The notes beneath the pieces are model-generated. The model ran no database searches. It saw only the letters and a program-made list of their open reading frames with translations, and was not told where the DNA came from. This document shows positions 1 to 10,745 of a DNA stretch of 64,000 nt, piece after piece. The DNA comes from Arenicola marina. Lineage: Eukaryota; Annelida; Polychaeta; Arenicolidae. Position numbers and translations under genes: made by a program. Each line of letters starts with the position of its first letter. Positions within the stretch are counted from its first letter, which is position 1. The stretch spans positions 34,072,035 to 34,136,034 of the forward strand of contig OZ025256.1 in NCBI GenBank assembly GCA_964019135.1. Direction: 5' to 3'.

Positions 1-1203
1 ACTATCACCCATCCTAGGCATTGGCTGACGGCGTGATCAAGGATTTTCATGAATCGTGAATTGAGACTTTTAATATAATATAACCGTGAATCGGGAAATC
101 GTCAATTTTGTATCATGCTTCCTTTTTACGCCCTTTGATTGTACGCGGGGAGTTCTCCTTTTGTATCGTGGCCTGGGAGTATGGAAATTAATTTTTCGTG
201 ATCTGGGAACACGACGACGCCTTGCTCCCCCCCCCTCCCCCCTCGCGCTCTTCCCCATGGCGTGTGATTTCGATTTGTCACCTGAGGTTCAAACCGTAAA
301 CCTTCAGACCTGCAAAAACGTAAAAGGGCGATTTACCCTACTGAAAATCACTACCCCATCTTTGACGCGTGTCTAGATTTGTCTGTGGCCAGTGTATCAA
401 CAATGACACGTGGACCGGGGGTTCCATTAAAGAAATGTGTTTGGGTAAAGGAGGATCGGTCTAAGGTCTAAGTTTAGACTGCGTAACGTAAATACAATGT
501 ACGTAAAAATAAATGACAAGCCAGCACGAAATCACAACCGCTTGCCCACCCCCCCCCCCTCAACGAAAAAATGAACGCACATTGTTCCCCTCCCCCTCCG
601 TTACACATTTTGAGAGCCCACTGTCAGTTGTTGAGCTGCGTCGATCTGCCTCCAATTTGCATTTTGAGAGGGGGGGGGGGATCCGTACATTTAACAGTAC
701 TTGGCTCGTCCCCCCCCTTGGATCCGCCACTACTAAAGGGAGTAATAATTGCGCACTGTCAAATGAAATGTCAAATGCACTCCACATGCGGAAGGTGGCT
801 GAGTTGCCGGTCCACGTGTTATTGTTGACAAATATTCGCTCTGGCTCTGCGCGCGACGCGAGCAGTTAACAACTTCCGCCAAGACGAGCGGCGAGTGAGC
901 GGCGATTCGAAATTTGTTGTGTGGGAAAAGGTGGACATGTCATGGAACATCGAGTCTGTTGAAAGATATCAACGGTGCTACCCAGTAACATAACATCTAT
1001 GGAGTTAAAAAATACTGGATTTGGCGGTGAGTGTTCCTCAGTTTGTTTCACAGAGATGCGGTTAGACGGCAACCCAAGGCGTCTCGCGGTCACAGGCTTG
1101 CTTGGCACTGTGGCTGTAGACGGGCCCTGTCAGATTTTTGCTGGGGCTAACACCAGTCCACCTGTCAATCAGTGAACACCGCCATGTTGGTGTATATACG
1201 AAC
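1..1203. other. Non-coding flank, presumed next intron of the receptor gene
   Basis: No exon is recognised on either strand. If the exon at 1204-1428 is followed by an intron, this stretch is its 5' part on the minus strand. The expected next piece of the ligand-binding domain, with the agonist-contacting Pro-Leu-Thr and Arg, is not found here. The stretch holds long C and G homopolymers (about 548-559, 670-681, 711-718). The 11-mer CATTTTGAGAG occurs twice, at 606-616 and 660-670. A GGATCCGCCAC motif follows a C run near 720; such runs often mark old transposon remnants in invertebrate genomes, but I cannot name a family. Confidence 0.5.
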
Positions 1204-1428
1204 CCTGTCGAGGATGTCGCCTATCATGCCGTCCCAGGACCCGTCTTGTTGTCGGTAGCCGAAGCTGTTGTCAGAGGTTGTCTCCAGCTCGTAGCGGAAA
1301 CCCACGACCTTGGAGAGTTCGTCCACCAGATCAAATATATAACCCTTGAACCTTGGCGAGCCGTCGCCGCCGACACCAGCAATGCCACGGGAGGAGTTGA
1401 GGCCGGTGCGCATGAGGTATGGCTCCAC
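1204..1428 (-). CDS. Ionotropic glutamate receptor, ligand-binding domain S1 exon (partial gene)
   Basis: This 225-bp exon encodes 75 residues of the glutamate-binding domain of an ionotropic glutamate receptor, a ligand-gated cation channel of the plasma membrane. Visible family landmarks in order are VEPYLM at residues 1-6, FKGYIFDLVDEL at about 27-38, VVGFRYEL at about 41-48, and DGSWDGMIGDILDR at the end. This is the order seen in AMPA/kainate-type S1 segments. The exon is preceded by AG (1430-1429) with only a weak pyrimidine tract. It is followed by GTTCGT (from 1203), so it starts and ends in phase 0. Reading on without splicing gives 13 more residues and a stop at 1165. The stretch between EPYLM and FKGY is somewhat long and Gly/Ser rich. 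The receptor subtype cannot be decided because the agonist-contact residues lie in a later exon. Identification is by motif recognition; splice boundaries are inferred. Confidence 0.88.
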
Positions 1429-1984
1429 CTGCCGGAGACGATATACACCAAGACACAATGGATTAACTACCACTCTTAAGTACTGTGGCCAATGTCATAT
1501 TATATTATTATTTTATTTAAATATAAAAACCATATTGCCATAGTAATCATAGCTGATTTCATTTAAAAGCGCAATGGACCAGTGATCCAGTATTAGGCAA
1601 TGGGCTGGGGCGGACATGGCGTACTACTGAACGTCAGGTCGAGGCTGGAAGCGGACTGCTCAGAATAACACACTCCATGCACCCAAAGTATCACGTATGG
1701 AGACATAGTGATAATTTCGTCATTGTCTTACTGCTTTATGTCGTGCAATAATACAAGTTGGTGAGCAGGCCATAATGGCACGTCATTAGCTACAGTCTAT
1801 GAACCCCTGCGCGCCGGACACCGTCGGGCCTTTAACAAACACACCCAGATGCCAATACAGTTACCGTCGTTCCTTTCATATTCCAATTTATAAACGACAT
1901 TTATGGGACATCTGCCTAACACGACAGGAAAGTTATAAGTGCATTAGCATGTCACGAGTAAGTGACCGACCCGCCGATATGTGC

Positions 1985-3892
1985 AGCCAGAGCGCGGGGC
2001 CCAAGCCTAGCCAGAGCGCGGGGCCCAAGCCTAGCCAGAGCGCGGGGCCCAAGCCTAGCCAGAGCGCGGGGCCCAAGCCTAGCCAGAGCGCGGGGCACAA
2101 GCCTAGCCAGAGTGCGGGGTACAAGTCTAGCCAGGGCGCGGGGCCCAAGCCTAGCCAGAGCGCGGGATCCAAGCCTAGCCAGAGCGCGGGACCCAAGCCT
2201 AGCCAGAGCGCGGGGCCCAAGCCTAGCCAGAGCGCGTGGCCCAAGCCTAGCCAGAGCGCGGGGCCCAAGCCTAGCCAGAGCGCGGGGCCCAAGCCTAGCC
2301 AGAGCGCGGGGCACAAGCCTAGCCAGAGTGCGGGGTACAAGTCTAGCCAGAGCGCGGGGCCCAAGCCTAGCCAGAGCGCGGGATCCAAGCCTAGCCAGAG
2401 CGCGGGACCCAAGCCTAGCCAGAGCGCGGGGCCCAAGCCTAGCCAGAGCGCGTGGCCCAAGCCTAGCCAGAGCGCGGGGCCCAAGCCTAGCCAGAGCGCG
2501 GGACCCAAGCCTAGCCAGAGCGCGGGGCCCAAGCCTAGCCAGAGTGCGGGGTACAAGTCTAGCCAGAGTGCGGGGTACAAGTCTAGCCAGAGCGCGGGGC
2601 CCAAGCCTAGCCAGAGCGCGGGGCCCAAGCCTAGCCAGAGCGCGGGACCCAAGCCTAGCCAGAGCGCGGGGCCCAAGCCTAGCCAGAGCCCGGGACCCAA
2701 GCCTAGCCAGAGCGCCGGGCCCAAGCCTAGCCAGAGCCCGGGACCCAAGCCTCCAGAGCGCGGGACCCAAGCCTAGCCAGAGTCCGGGACCCAAGCCTAG
2801 CCAGAGCGCGGGACCCAAGCCTAGCCAGAGCGCGGGGCCCAAGCCTAGCCAGAGCGCGTGGCCCAAGCCTAGCCAGAGCGCGGGGCCCAAGCCTAGCCAG
2901 AGCGCGGGACCCAAGCCTAGCCAGAGCACGGGGCCCAAGCCTAGCCAGAGCGCGGGGCCCAAGCCTAGCCAGAGTGCGGGGTACAAGTTTAGCCAGAGCG
3001 CGGGGCCCAAGCCTAGCCAGAGCGCGGGGCCCAAGCCTAGCCAGAGCGCGGGACCCAAGCCTAGCCAGAGCCCGGGACCCAAGCCTAGCCAGAGCGCCGG
3101 GCCCAAGCCTAGCCAGAACCCGGGACCCAAGCCTAGCCAGAGCGCGGGGCCCAAGCCTAGCCAGAGCGCGGGGCCCAAGCCTAGCCAGAGTGCGGGGTAC
3201 AAGTTTAGCCAGAGCGCGGGGCCCAAGCCTAGCCAGAGCGCGGGGCCCAAGCCTAGCCAGAGCGCGGGACCCAAGCCTAGCCAGAGCGCGGGGCCCAAGC
3301 CTAGCCAGAGCGCCGGGCCCAAGCCTAGCCAGAGCCCGGGGCCCATGCCTAGCCAGAGCGCCGGGCCCAAGCCTAGCCAGAGCCCGGGGCCCATGCCTAG
3401 CCAGAGCGCGGGGCCCAAGCCTAGCCAGAGTGCGGGGTACAAGTTTAGCCAGAGCGCGGGGCCCAAGCCTAGCCCGAGCGCGGGGCCCAAGCCTAGCCAG
3501 AGCGCGGGACCCAAGCCTAGCCAGAGCCCGGGACCCAAGCCTAGCCAGAGCGCCGGGCCCAAGCCTAGCCAGAGCCCGGGACCCAAGCCTAGCCAGAGCG
3601 CGGGGCCCAAGCCTAGCCAGAGCGCGGGGCCCAAGCCTAGCCAGAGTGCGGGGTACAAGTTTAGCCAGAGCGCGGGGCCCAAGCCTAGCCAGAGCGCGGG
3701 GCCCAAGCCTAGCCAGAGCGCGGGACCCAAGCCTAGCCAGAGCGCGGGGCCCAAGCCTAGCCAGAGCCCGGGACCCAAGTCTAGCCAGAGCGCCGGGCCC
3801 AAGCCTAGCCAGAGCCCGGGACCCAAGCCTAGCCAGAGTCCGGGACCCAAGCCTAGCCAGAGCGCAGGGCCCGAGCCTAGCCAGAGCGCGTG
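1985..3892. repeat. 24-bp minisatellite, about 79 copies, intronic
   Basis: The unit is 24 bp and GC-rich; a representative copy is 1985-2008 and it contains GCGCGGGGCCC. Copies are very similar, with recurrent variants: GGGACCC, GGGCACA, CCCGGGA, and an AGTGCGGGGTACAAG form. The last form recurs about every 216 or 240 bp (9-10 units), which shows a higher-order arrangement. One 2-bp deletion near 2752 is the only indel noticed. Because 24 is divisible by three and the unit has no stop, long ORFs run through both strands, for example an eight-residue SQSAGPKP repeat on the plus strand. The array sits between two receptor exons, so these ORFs are taken as artefacts. Confidence 0.97.
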
Positions 3893-4012
3893 GACCTCCC
3901 CGCTATGCTGTGATAGATGTGGACCTCCCCGCTATGCTGTGCTAGGGCAGGGCTGCCAGGACAGGGCTGCGAGGACATGGCTGGTAGGACAGGGCTGGTA
4001 GAACAGGGATTG
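3891..4012. repeat. Short direct duplications beside the 24-bp array
   Basis: A TGGACCTCCCCGCTATGCTG segment occurs at 3891 and again at 3920, an offset of 29 bp. It is followed by four loose copies of an AGGACAGGGCTG-like element up to about 4012. This is a small, degenerate tandem region between the main array and the splice donor at 4029. Confidence 0.75.
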
Positions 4013-4029
4013 AAAGGACCAGGGCTTAC

Positions 4030-4094
4030 CTCCACTGACGTGACCTTCAGCACGTTGACCCGTCTGGCGTGAGAGTACTGCCCGTCCAAGGTGG
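4030..4094 (-). CDS. Ionotropic glutamate receptor, linker/S1-start exon (partial gene)
   Basis: This 65-bp exon begins after an AG at 4096-4095 and ends at 4030 before GTAAGC, a strong donor. It enters with two bases of a split codon and leaves in phase 0. It encodes TLDGQYSHARRVNVLKVTSVE in two stretches: the linker after the amino-terminal domain, then the first strand of the ligand-binding domain (LKVTSVE, the counterpart of the family's VTT-x-x-E segment just before the EPY motif). Joined to the exon at 1428-1204 it gives a continuous, family-like sequence, which is the main support for an exon this short. The upstream acceptor has a T-rich stretch (GTTTTTCATG). No further upstream exon was recognised. 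Confidence 0.72.
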
Positions 4095-5302
4095 CTGTTC
4101 CATAACACATGAAAAACAATAACATTTGTCAAACGCACATGCACAACAACTTTGGTTGGGTAAAGATGAAAACCGCTTTAGCTGCATCGTCGTGGAGAAT
4201 AGGAGATCTACAAGATCTATATAAGAAGAGAATATTTATTCATTTGGGTTGTAGTCTTGTGGCATTAGGCATTTACGTAATTGAACCGAGTCTGTTGCTA
4301 CTCAATGACGTGCGCTAGGTTCAACCTATTTGGCAGATTGTTCAGTAGCGACTTGAGAAGAGTATGATGATTGACATAATATGGTTCCCGGGCGCGATTT
4401 CGCAAATATGATCTTTAATCTATAATCTATGATCTTTATTTACATTGACTGATCAATATTAATAAAGGCAAATACACCGTTCATGGTACATATAAAAAAA
4501 ATGCGTATATTTCCGGTAACGAGCCAGTTTGTGGCTTAATTCGTATCATAATGCTAATGTATATAATACACATGTCCTTCATCTCCATGTTGTGCGTCCC
4601 GTGGCCGCTGTGGCTCAGGCCGTTTGATTGGCCGAGCGCTTACATAACTTACCAGTCATGTGAGTTAGCAGCAAGCATACGGTCAAATACAACGTCCACC
4701 ACCGTGGAAATTGATCACGGAGCTCCCAGCATGCAACGCGGGCGAGACAACATGGCGCCAATCCTCCAGCCATCTTCACCATTGTAGGAGGAGAGATGGC
4801 ATGTATCATATATATCTACGTATAGGTATGAACCAGCGGATCCTGGTATGAACACGTGTTTTCACTTGCTCTTGAAGGCTGACAGCAACATTCCTAAGTG
4901 CCGATATGAAGAGGCAATGAATGCCGAACTGAGGAGGCGAAGTCTCGCGGCGATTGGACGTACGGGATTATCGGGAACGTGAGCGGCTGACGTCACTGAC
5001 CATTAATTATTGCCGGCGCCCCGATCAGCGATCGGCGTGAAGTTAATGGCTGCTACTCGCGGAGGCTGTGAATATTCACCCACAATCGCCGCAGTAAATC
5101 AAGAAGACTACAGGCTTAAGCAGTCGTCGAAGTCACGGCGTTCAGTCTCGCGGAATCACGCGGCCCATGCATGCGAGATGAAGCGAGATGGGTGGTGGAG
5201 AATGGAGGACGGCGGCGTTAGCACGGGGCTTTTCCCTGGATCCGCCAGTGACAGCTAATTCCTGCCTTTCTAAATCCCCTGGCTCGGTGTGTGGCGGCCG
5301 AG
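4095..5302. other. Non-coding, presumed upstream intron; no feature recognised
   Basis: I see no convincing exon, RNA gene or transposon. Around 4400-4440 there is a small internally repetitive AT-rich piece (ATCTTTAATCTATAATCTAT). Short ORFs on both strands lack recognisable domains. Amino-terminal-domain exons of the receptor would be expected upstream of 4094 on the minus strand, and none was found here. Confidence 0.5.
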
Positions 5303-5362
5303 TCGCCCGTCACCGTGTCGCCTGTCACCGTGTCGCCTGTCACCGTGTCGCCTGTCACCAGT
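5303..5362. repeat. 15-bp tandem repeat, four copies
   Basis: The unit TCGCCTGTCACCGTG is repeated about four times. The first copy reads CGCCCG and the last is interrupted as CACCAGTG. It is short and nearly uniform, which suggests a recently started minisatellite. Confidence 0.85.
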
Positions 5363-7400
5363 GCTAAGCCCTCGTGGTGCCCGAGGCGCCGGTTGACAGA
5401 GCGACTGCCACGCGTGATCTGATGCTTCGTGGCGGGTCGTAATCACAGTTACATCATCCGCTCATCCACACCGTCGTTGTTCACAGCTCGACACCTAACC
5501 AATGCACTATTCCTCGGCTTAAGCGTCGACCATCAGACAGCGGCCTCTCTGGTACCCTTCATATGTCACAGATCCGCGGCATTTGTCGCCGTCGACATTC
5601 CCGCCAGAAGGTTTTGTGATCCGGTTATTGTTGGCTGGCACCTCGCTGGGGACGGGCGGCCGCCTGCCAGGGCCCTGCAATCTCCCGGACCCCGCTTCCT
5701 CTGCAATTAACAGAACGGGATTGTCACACTGGATGATAGAACCAGCGGCTGAGATGTAATGCAGTGATGATGGTACATGATGCAATGTTAACCAAGTATA
5801 AACTGTCATCGCCTGGCATAATAGCTGGCGCAATGACGCAGACGCCCAGGGGACGGGGGGTAGGGGGCACTATTAAACATGTCTGGTGGCGGGTGCCGCG
5901 TGATGCCGAGCGAGCGGATATTTCTTACATGGAAAACTAGATTATGGAACCTGTTGCCGTAAAAAATAACACAATGCAGGACTATTTTTTCTATGATTAT
6001 ATCAATAAAGTTTCGTACAGTTATACTTTGCATACATATATAGATACAACTAGATCGACATAATTCAGACATAATTCAGACATTGAATTGTGTAACGGGA
6101 ACGCTAAGGTTTGGAAGGAATGCCCGCCAGCATACTTCCCCAAGATGGGTATTAAGGGGCATGTTCAACACTATATGCCGCATCCCCGATATGTATATGG
6201 GCGAAGCCTCAGGTAGTACTCGGAATCACCGTGGCGCCACCTAGCGAATACAATTTATATGTGAACGTTTTTCGGCGTTGCGAGCATTTTCTCTCTTCGA
6301 TATCTCAATATTAGTCCAATGGACATAGCAAGAACTAATATAGACTAAAATATCACGACCTTTGGCCAATTCGTTTTCGTTTTTTTTTCGTTTTTTTTTA
6401 TCCCTGACATTCCCGTAACTCAGTTTCCATAGGGCGTTCGGGTGAGACGGTTCAAACTCACATGGCAAAAGAACTTTTAAATAAGTGAAAATAGCCGAAA
6501 ACCCCATAGGCCGTCATGTTAAAGTTTAATAGGGGGTGGGGAGCTTTTATCTCACTTTTTAGCAAATGTAGCCTGAGAACTCTTTTTTTTATTATTGCGT
6601 TGTAATGAGCATATAAAAAGATGTATCTGGTGAAAATTTCACCAGTTTTTACGGTAACTGTAATCTTTGAAAAGTAGCATACTACCTTAAAGCGAGTGTC
6701 CAACCTAATTTAATCGCGATCTGCACCGAAAGTTTACATCGTAAAATTAAATTGGCGAGTGTTAGCGCTTCGTTTCGGCCGACTGGTAAGGAGAAAACAA
6801 TTAAGGCAACCCGCCCCCACCAATGTCAAGCCGAGCGCCATTTTGCCGGGAGCAGTGACGCGTATTGTGACTATTCATGTGGCACCGCCTTATGTTATCA
6901 CTTGCGGAGAGAGAGACCAGGGCCGCGATTTAAAGATGAACAGCGGCAGTTCCAAGCCGCGCAGTAGACCACGATCTTAGTGTTTCATGGAAAACTACCA
7001 TCCAAACAAATTGATATACGTCCTGCGACGATTGACTTCGCAACAATGCCATGATTGGAGTTAGAATCGCAGCTCTTTATATTAGCGATGATCACGCGCT
7101 CTTGTTTTGCTTACACAATAGGCGCAATTTCCGGTTTGAATAAATTAGAGTATCGCCTCCTGATTGGTCAATCGCGGACACACCTCCAAAAAGGGCTGCC
7201 GCCTGGGTAGGCGGCGAAATCGTGCCGGGCGGTCATTTCTAAATTTTATTGTGAGCTATAGATAGAACGCAAAATTCTGTAATTTGGAGGATAGACAATT
7301 GGGTATTGCATGAATCGGTAAAGCAGCGTTAGAGGCCGGGCTGGCGGTTCCCTTTAAGATTTGTGCCAGATATTATTCGAGACATTCGGCAAGAAGTACT
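5363..7400. other. Unique AT-rich sequence without recognised genes
   Basis: ORFs here are all below about 105 codons, and none shows a recognisable domain or good flanking splice signals. Composition shifts from balanced (5363-5900) to AT-rich with T runs (6380-6400, 6583-6590). Nothing supports a gene, RNA or named mobile element. Confidence 0.45.
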
Positions 7401-7870
7401 GCGGTTAGCCAGCAAACACACAACGTTCGCAAAACGTCGGGTTTTGGTTGTAATCACGTCATCTCAGTGTTAACATCAAGAACACGTTGTTATAACGTTT
7501 GTCGCAAACATTGAACTAATATTGTTTAGCCTATATTCCATAAATATAAAACCTTTGCCATGTGTAGTTACTAATAAAAAATGGCTGCGGGTAGCAGTTG
7601 TATAAATACAAAATGGTGAAAAATCGGGAGTGGACGTTTTCACAACGTTAGGACAATGTTATCTGAAAAATCAGGCATTATGAACACAATATGTAATTGA
7701 TTGTCTTTGACAGTCATGCTTATTATTAATTCAGCATATACGCATTTGTTTCTCTCATAAGGTACGATTTTAATACCGGACTAAACGTCTGGCAACGTTA
7801 TCTGAAAAATTTTGGGCAACGTAAAAAAACATACATTTTCACGCGATGACAACGTTTTCACAATAAAAAA
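7401..7870. repeat. Possible non-autonomous transposon remnant with clustered AACGTT motifs
   Basis: The palindromic hexamer AACGTT occurs at least five times, together with related ACGTT forms. A longer imperfect repeat is shared: AATGTTATCTGAAAAAT near 7660 and AACGTTATCTGAAAAAT near 7795. The region is AT-rich and non-coding. Clustering of this kind is seen in degenerate MITE-like elements of marine invertebrates, but no terminal inverted repeats or target-site duplications were identified. The family and boundaries are inferred only. Confidence 0.35.
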
Positions 7871-8178
7871 TAAAATTGTCGACGTCGTCATGACGTTAAC
7901 TTGTTTGCTGAGCTTAATCCGTTCATAGAGACTGGCAACGAGTCGGTCTGCTGCGACAAGTGGTATAAATGGGGTATGGTTTAAATTAATGACATAGTTG
8001 GAAAAGCAATTGTTTTGTGTCCGAGGTTGAACTGGTAGAGAAGTATGGGGTAAATTTACACTATTTGGAATGCCAGAAGAATACGCATGAAAACTAGTGA
8101 TTGTTTCTGGACCTGTTACCTCTTTCGTGTAAATCTCTCTAGAATCTACTTTCGTCTCGTCCATCAATTTGCGTACAG
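7871..8178. other. Non-coding sequence upstream of the LINE tail
   Basis: No protein similarity is visible. The stretch may hold further degraded parts of the retrotransposon whose recognisable end begins at 8179, but I could not align any reverse-transcriptase motif to it. A 128-codon minus-strand ORF (7781-8167) has no recognisable features and is not called. Confidence 0.4.
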
Positions 8179-8700
8179 ATGCGCAAGTGGGTTGATGTCT
8201 TCAAGTTCCACGAATCAGATTGGGGCAAAATATGTTCCCTGCCTTTTAAATGTACCTTTGAAACCAAACTACAGTCCTTTCAGTATTTAATCCTTTGCAG
8301 GTTTACTCCCCACAACAAATATCTAAATCTAATTGGGCTGGCGGTCAGTGGTCTGTGCGATTCATGTTCGGAGGGAGATACACTCATTCACAGATTCAGC
8401 GATTGTATCGCAGAAGATAGATTTTAGAATGTCCCCCCATAGTGGTGGTATTCAGCCACATCTGATACTGTAGCTGCTTCTACAACGACAATTATTTTAG
8501 GATCCTACGATAAACCGGTCTACTCCATAACTAGTGTGTTCCTTTCAGCCAAATATTATAAGCAAGTATGTCAGTATATATCTGAGCCTATCAGGCTAAA
8601 TTCTTATCTATCTAAGCTAATATATTATGACAAACGGGCAGTATAAAAAATCAGGTAAATGTATTCATGTCTCCATGGAAGACATTTTTATTTCTTATAT
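8179..8700 (+). pseudogene. Degraded LINE (non-LTR retrotransposon) ORF2 C-terminus
   Basis: The plus-strand frame from 8179 matches the region after the reverse transcriptase in L1/Tx1-like non-LTR elements. It has a W-x-x-I segment, then FETKLQSFQYLILCRFTPHN (the K-x-Q-x-F-Q-Y-x-I-L-x-R signature), then a zinc-knuckle-like C-x-x-C-8-H-4-C pattern (LCDSC...HRFSDC). After in-frame stops (8425-8427, and another about 15 bp on), the same frame resumes with IILGSYDKPV and FLSAKYYK, also typical of this region. A further segment (SPWKTFL) near 8670 lies in another frame. Stops and a frameshift make this non-functional. The upstream reverse transcriptase and endonuclease are missing or unrecognisable, as in a 5'-truncated insertion. 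The clade assignment is from motif memory. Confidence 0.82.
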
Positions 8701-9090
8701 CCTAATTTTTCTAGATTGCCGTGTTTGTGTTACCACAATCTATTTTTTTCTGTAACGCATCAAGGAAAGAATAAAAATCAAATAATTTAGGCATTTAAAT
8801 TATTCATCTGCAGTTTGAATATTTAGGATTATATATAGAGTGTGTGTGCGGTGAGCGTCGCTACCTGAAAGGCACAGACACCCACACGCCCAACCTTGGC
8901 TCTGTGTATACATCATATTGGCGAGGAATAATTGAAAAAAAAAATCCTATTAGGCTACATTGCAACGTGAAATATGCGCATTAAAACTGTCCCATATCTG
9001 ATTAGTTATTTCCATTTGAGCGGCGTTTCAACGTGACTGGAAAGATACACTGCCCGCGAAAGAACAATGTGTCTGTGCGGGCGCTTTAGG
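8701..9090. other. AT-rich unique sequence after the LINE tail
   Basis: This probably includes the 3' untranslated part of the retrotransposon. No clear poly(A) or tandem tail marks its end; an A run at about 8934-8943 is a candidate. Nothing else is recognised. Confidence 0.35.
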
Positions 9091-9927
9091 TGATTGCTTA
9101 AGCTGGTGGTACAGTAGTGCTGTGTGATTGCTTTAACAGCAGTCGGCGGTACAGTAGTGCTGTGTGATTGCTTTAACAGCAGTCGGTGGTACAGTAGTGC
9201 TGTGTGATTGCTTTAACAGCAGTCGGTGGTACAGTAGTGCTGTGTGATTGCTTTAACAGCAGTCGGCGGTACAGTAGTGCTGTGTGATTGCTTTAACAGC
9301 AGTCGGTGGTACAGCAGTGCTGTGTGATTGCTTTAACAGCAGTCGGTGGTACACTAGTGCTGTGTGATTGCTTTAACAGCAGTCGGTGGTACAGTAGTGC
9401 TGTGTGATTGCTTTAACAGCAGTCGGCGGTACAGTAGTGCTGTGTGATTGCTTTAACAGCAGTCGGCGGTACAGTAGTGCTGTGTGATTGCTTTAACAGC
9501 AGTCGGTGGTACAGCAGTGCTGTGTGATTGCTTTAACAGCAGTCGGTGGTACACTAGTGCTGTGTGATTGCTTTAACAGCAGTCGGCGGTACAGTAGTGC
9601 TGTGTGATTGCTTTAACAGCAGTCGGTGGTACAGTAGTGCTGTGTGATTGCTTTAACAGCAGTCGGTGGTACAGTAGTGCTGTGTGATTGCTTTAACAGC
9701 AGTCGGCGGTACAGTAGTGCTGTGTGATTGCTTTAACAGCAGTCGGTGGTACAGCAGTGCTGTGTGATTGCTTTAACAGCAGTCGGTGGTACACTAGTGC
9801 TGTGTGATTGCTTTAACAGCAGTCGGTGGTACAGTAGTGCTGTGTGATTGCTTTAACAGCAGTCGGCGGTACAGTAGTGCTGTGTGATTGCTTTAACAGC
9901 AGTCGGTGGTACAGTAGTGCTGTGTGA
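9091..9927. repeat. 40-bp minisatellite, about 20 copies
   Basis: The unit is 40 bp (for example 9121-9160) and contains TGTGTGATTGCTTTAACAGC. The first copy (9091-9110) is partial and degenerate. After it, phase is kept exactly to the end with no indels. Copies differ only at a few sites: GGCGGT or GGTGGT, ACAGTAG, ACAGCAG or ACACTAG. These combinations recur in order, so blocks of about five or six units were duplicated together. No ORF of note. Confidence 0.97.
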
Positions 9928-10745
9928 AGCACCCCAAGATGAGCATTGTTCCACGCAAGCCGCATTATGATCAAGTAATGTCCGGATAACCCATATTTTA
10001 AATTTTACCACTTATGTTTGATATTTGCTGTTTTGCAGGGATGGCCTAACGACTATGGCCCAATAATGCCCTATGAAGGTACAAGATAGGGCGCACTATG
10101 GCTCACACTGCATCTAACCCAACGACCTTTAACGCCGCGCCTCCAGACTCGTTCATTACTTACTTCGCGTCGTTCGCGTCACTTCGGCGGTCGCAATGCC
10201 TTTGAGATCACTCTATAAACTGTCTACATGTTGTGCTAGCATGGCGGTTAATGTCATATAACATTGAACTGGACGTGGGAGATGGAAGGGGAGGGGGTGG
10301 GGTACTACCAGAGGCAATATCCCACTGGCGGTAAATCTGCTGCATTGTCCCCTCCCGTAATAGGGAAACAGTCGGAAATAATTGACGTGAGTTAGATTTA
10401 TGGGGTTTGGTTATTGCTTATCCTGGTCCGGATACATTATAGCCGATAACAACTGAAATACCTGGGTAATTGGCGCCGCTGTCCCATGGCACTTGGCGTA
10501 ATGTGCCGGGCACTTGTAGAACACGAACCATGTACAGGTACGCATCTTCGATTCCAATGCGATTTCAAAACTTGGTGACAACTTTGGACCGACATACAAA
10601 GCCCTACACCATAATATCCATGTAATAACAAAATGGTAGATAGAAAACAGTATTACTGCATTTATAAACACCTGCAGTCTATGCAACGCCCACCCCACCA
10701 TACCACTCGCCCACCCCACCCTCCCACTCGATTGTGGCCTGCGGC
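9928..10745. other. Unique sequence between two 40-bp arrays
   Basis: No exon, RNA gene or mobile element is recognised. A 102-codon minus-strand ORF (10411-10719) lacks any family signature and has no clear splice context. Confidence 0.45.

Larger units (their letters stand above)
1429..4029 (-). other. Intron of the glutamate receptor gene, filled by a minisatellite
   Basis: On the minus strand the donor is GTAAGC directly after the GAG codon ending at 4030, a near-consensus site. The acceptor AG lies at 1430-1429. The flanking exons join in phase 0 to give LKVTSVE followed by VEPYLM, the expected family sequence running into the ligand-binding domain. The intron is 2601 bp, of which about 1.9 kb is the 24-bp array at 1985-3892. 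The remainder (1429-1984 and 3893-4029) shows no coding signal. TTAAT near 1475 could serve as a branch site, but this is speculative. Confidence 0.75.

Noticed and set aside
1952..4001. Octapeptide-repeat proteins (SQSAGPKP and similar) over the 24-bp array
   Set aside because: The array lies in the intron between two receptor exons, and both strands are equally open. The plus-strand ORF changes phase at a 2-bp deletion.
7781..8167. 128-codon minus-strand ORF
   Set aside because: No recognisable domain. It is adjacent to a decayed LINE on the other strand in AT-rich DNA, where such an ORF can arise by chance.
10411..10719. 102-codon minus-strand ORF with hydrophobic start
   Set aside because: No family signature and no supporting splice signals.
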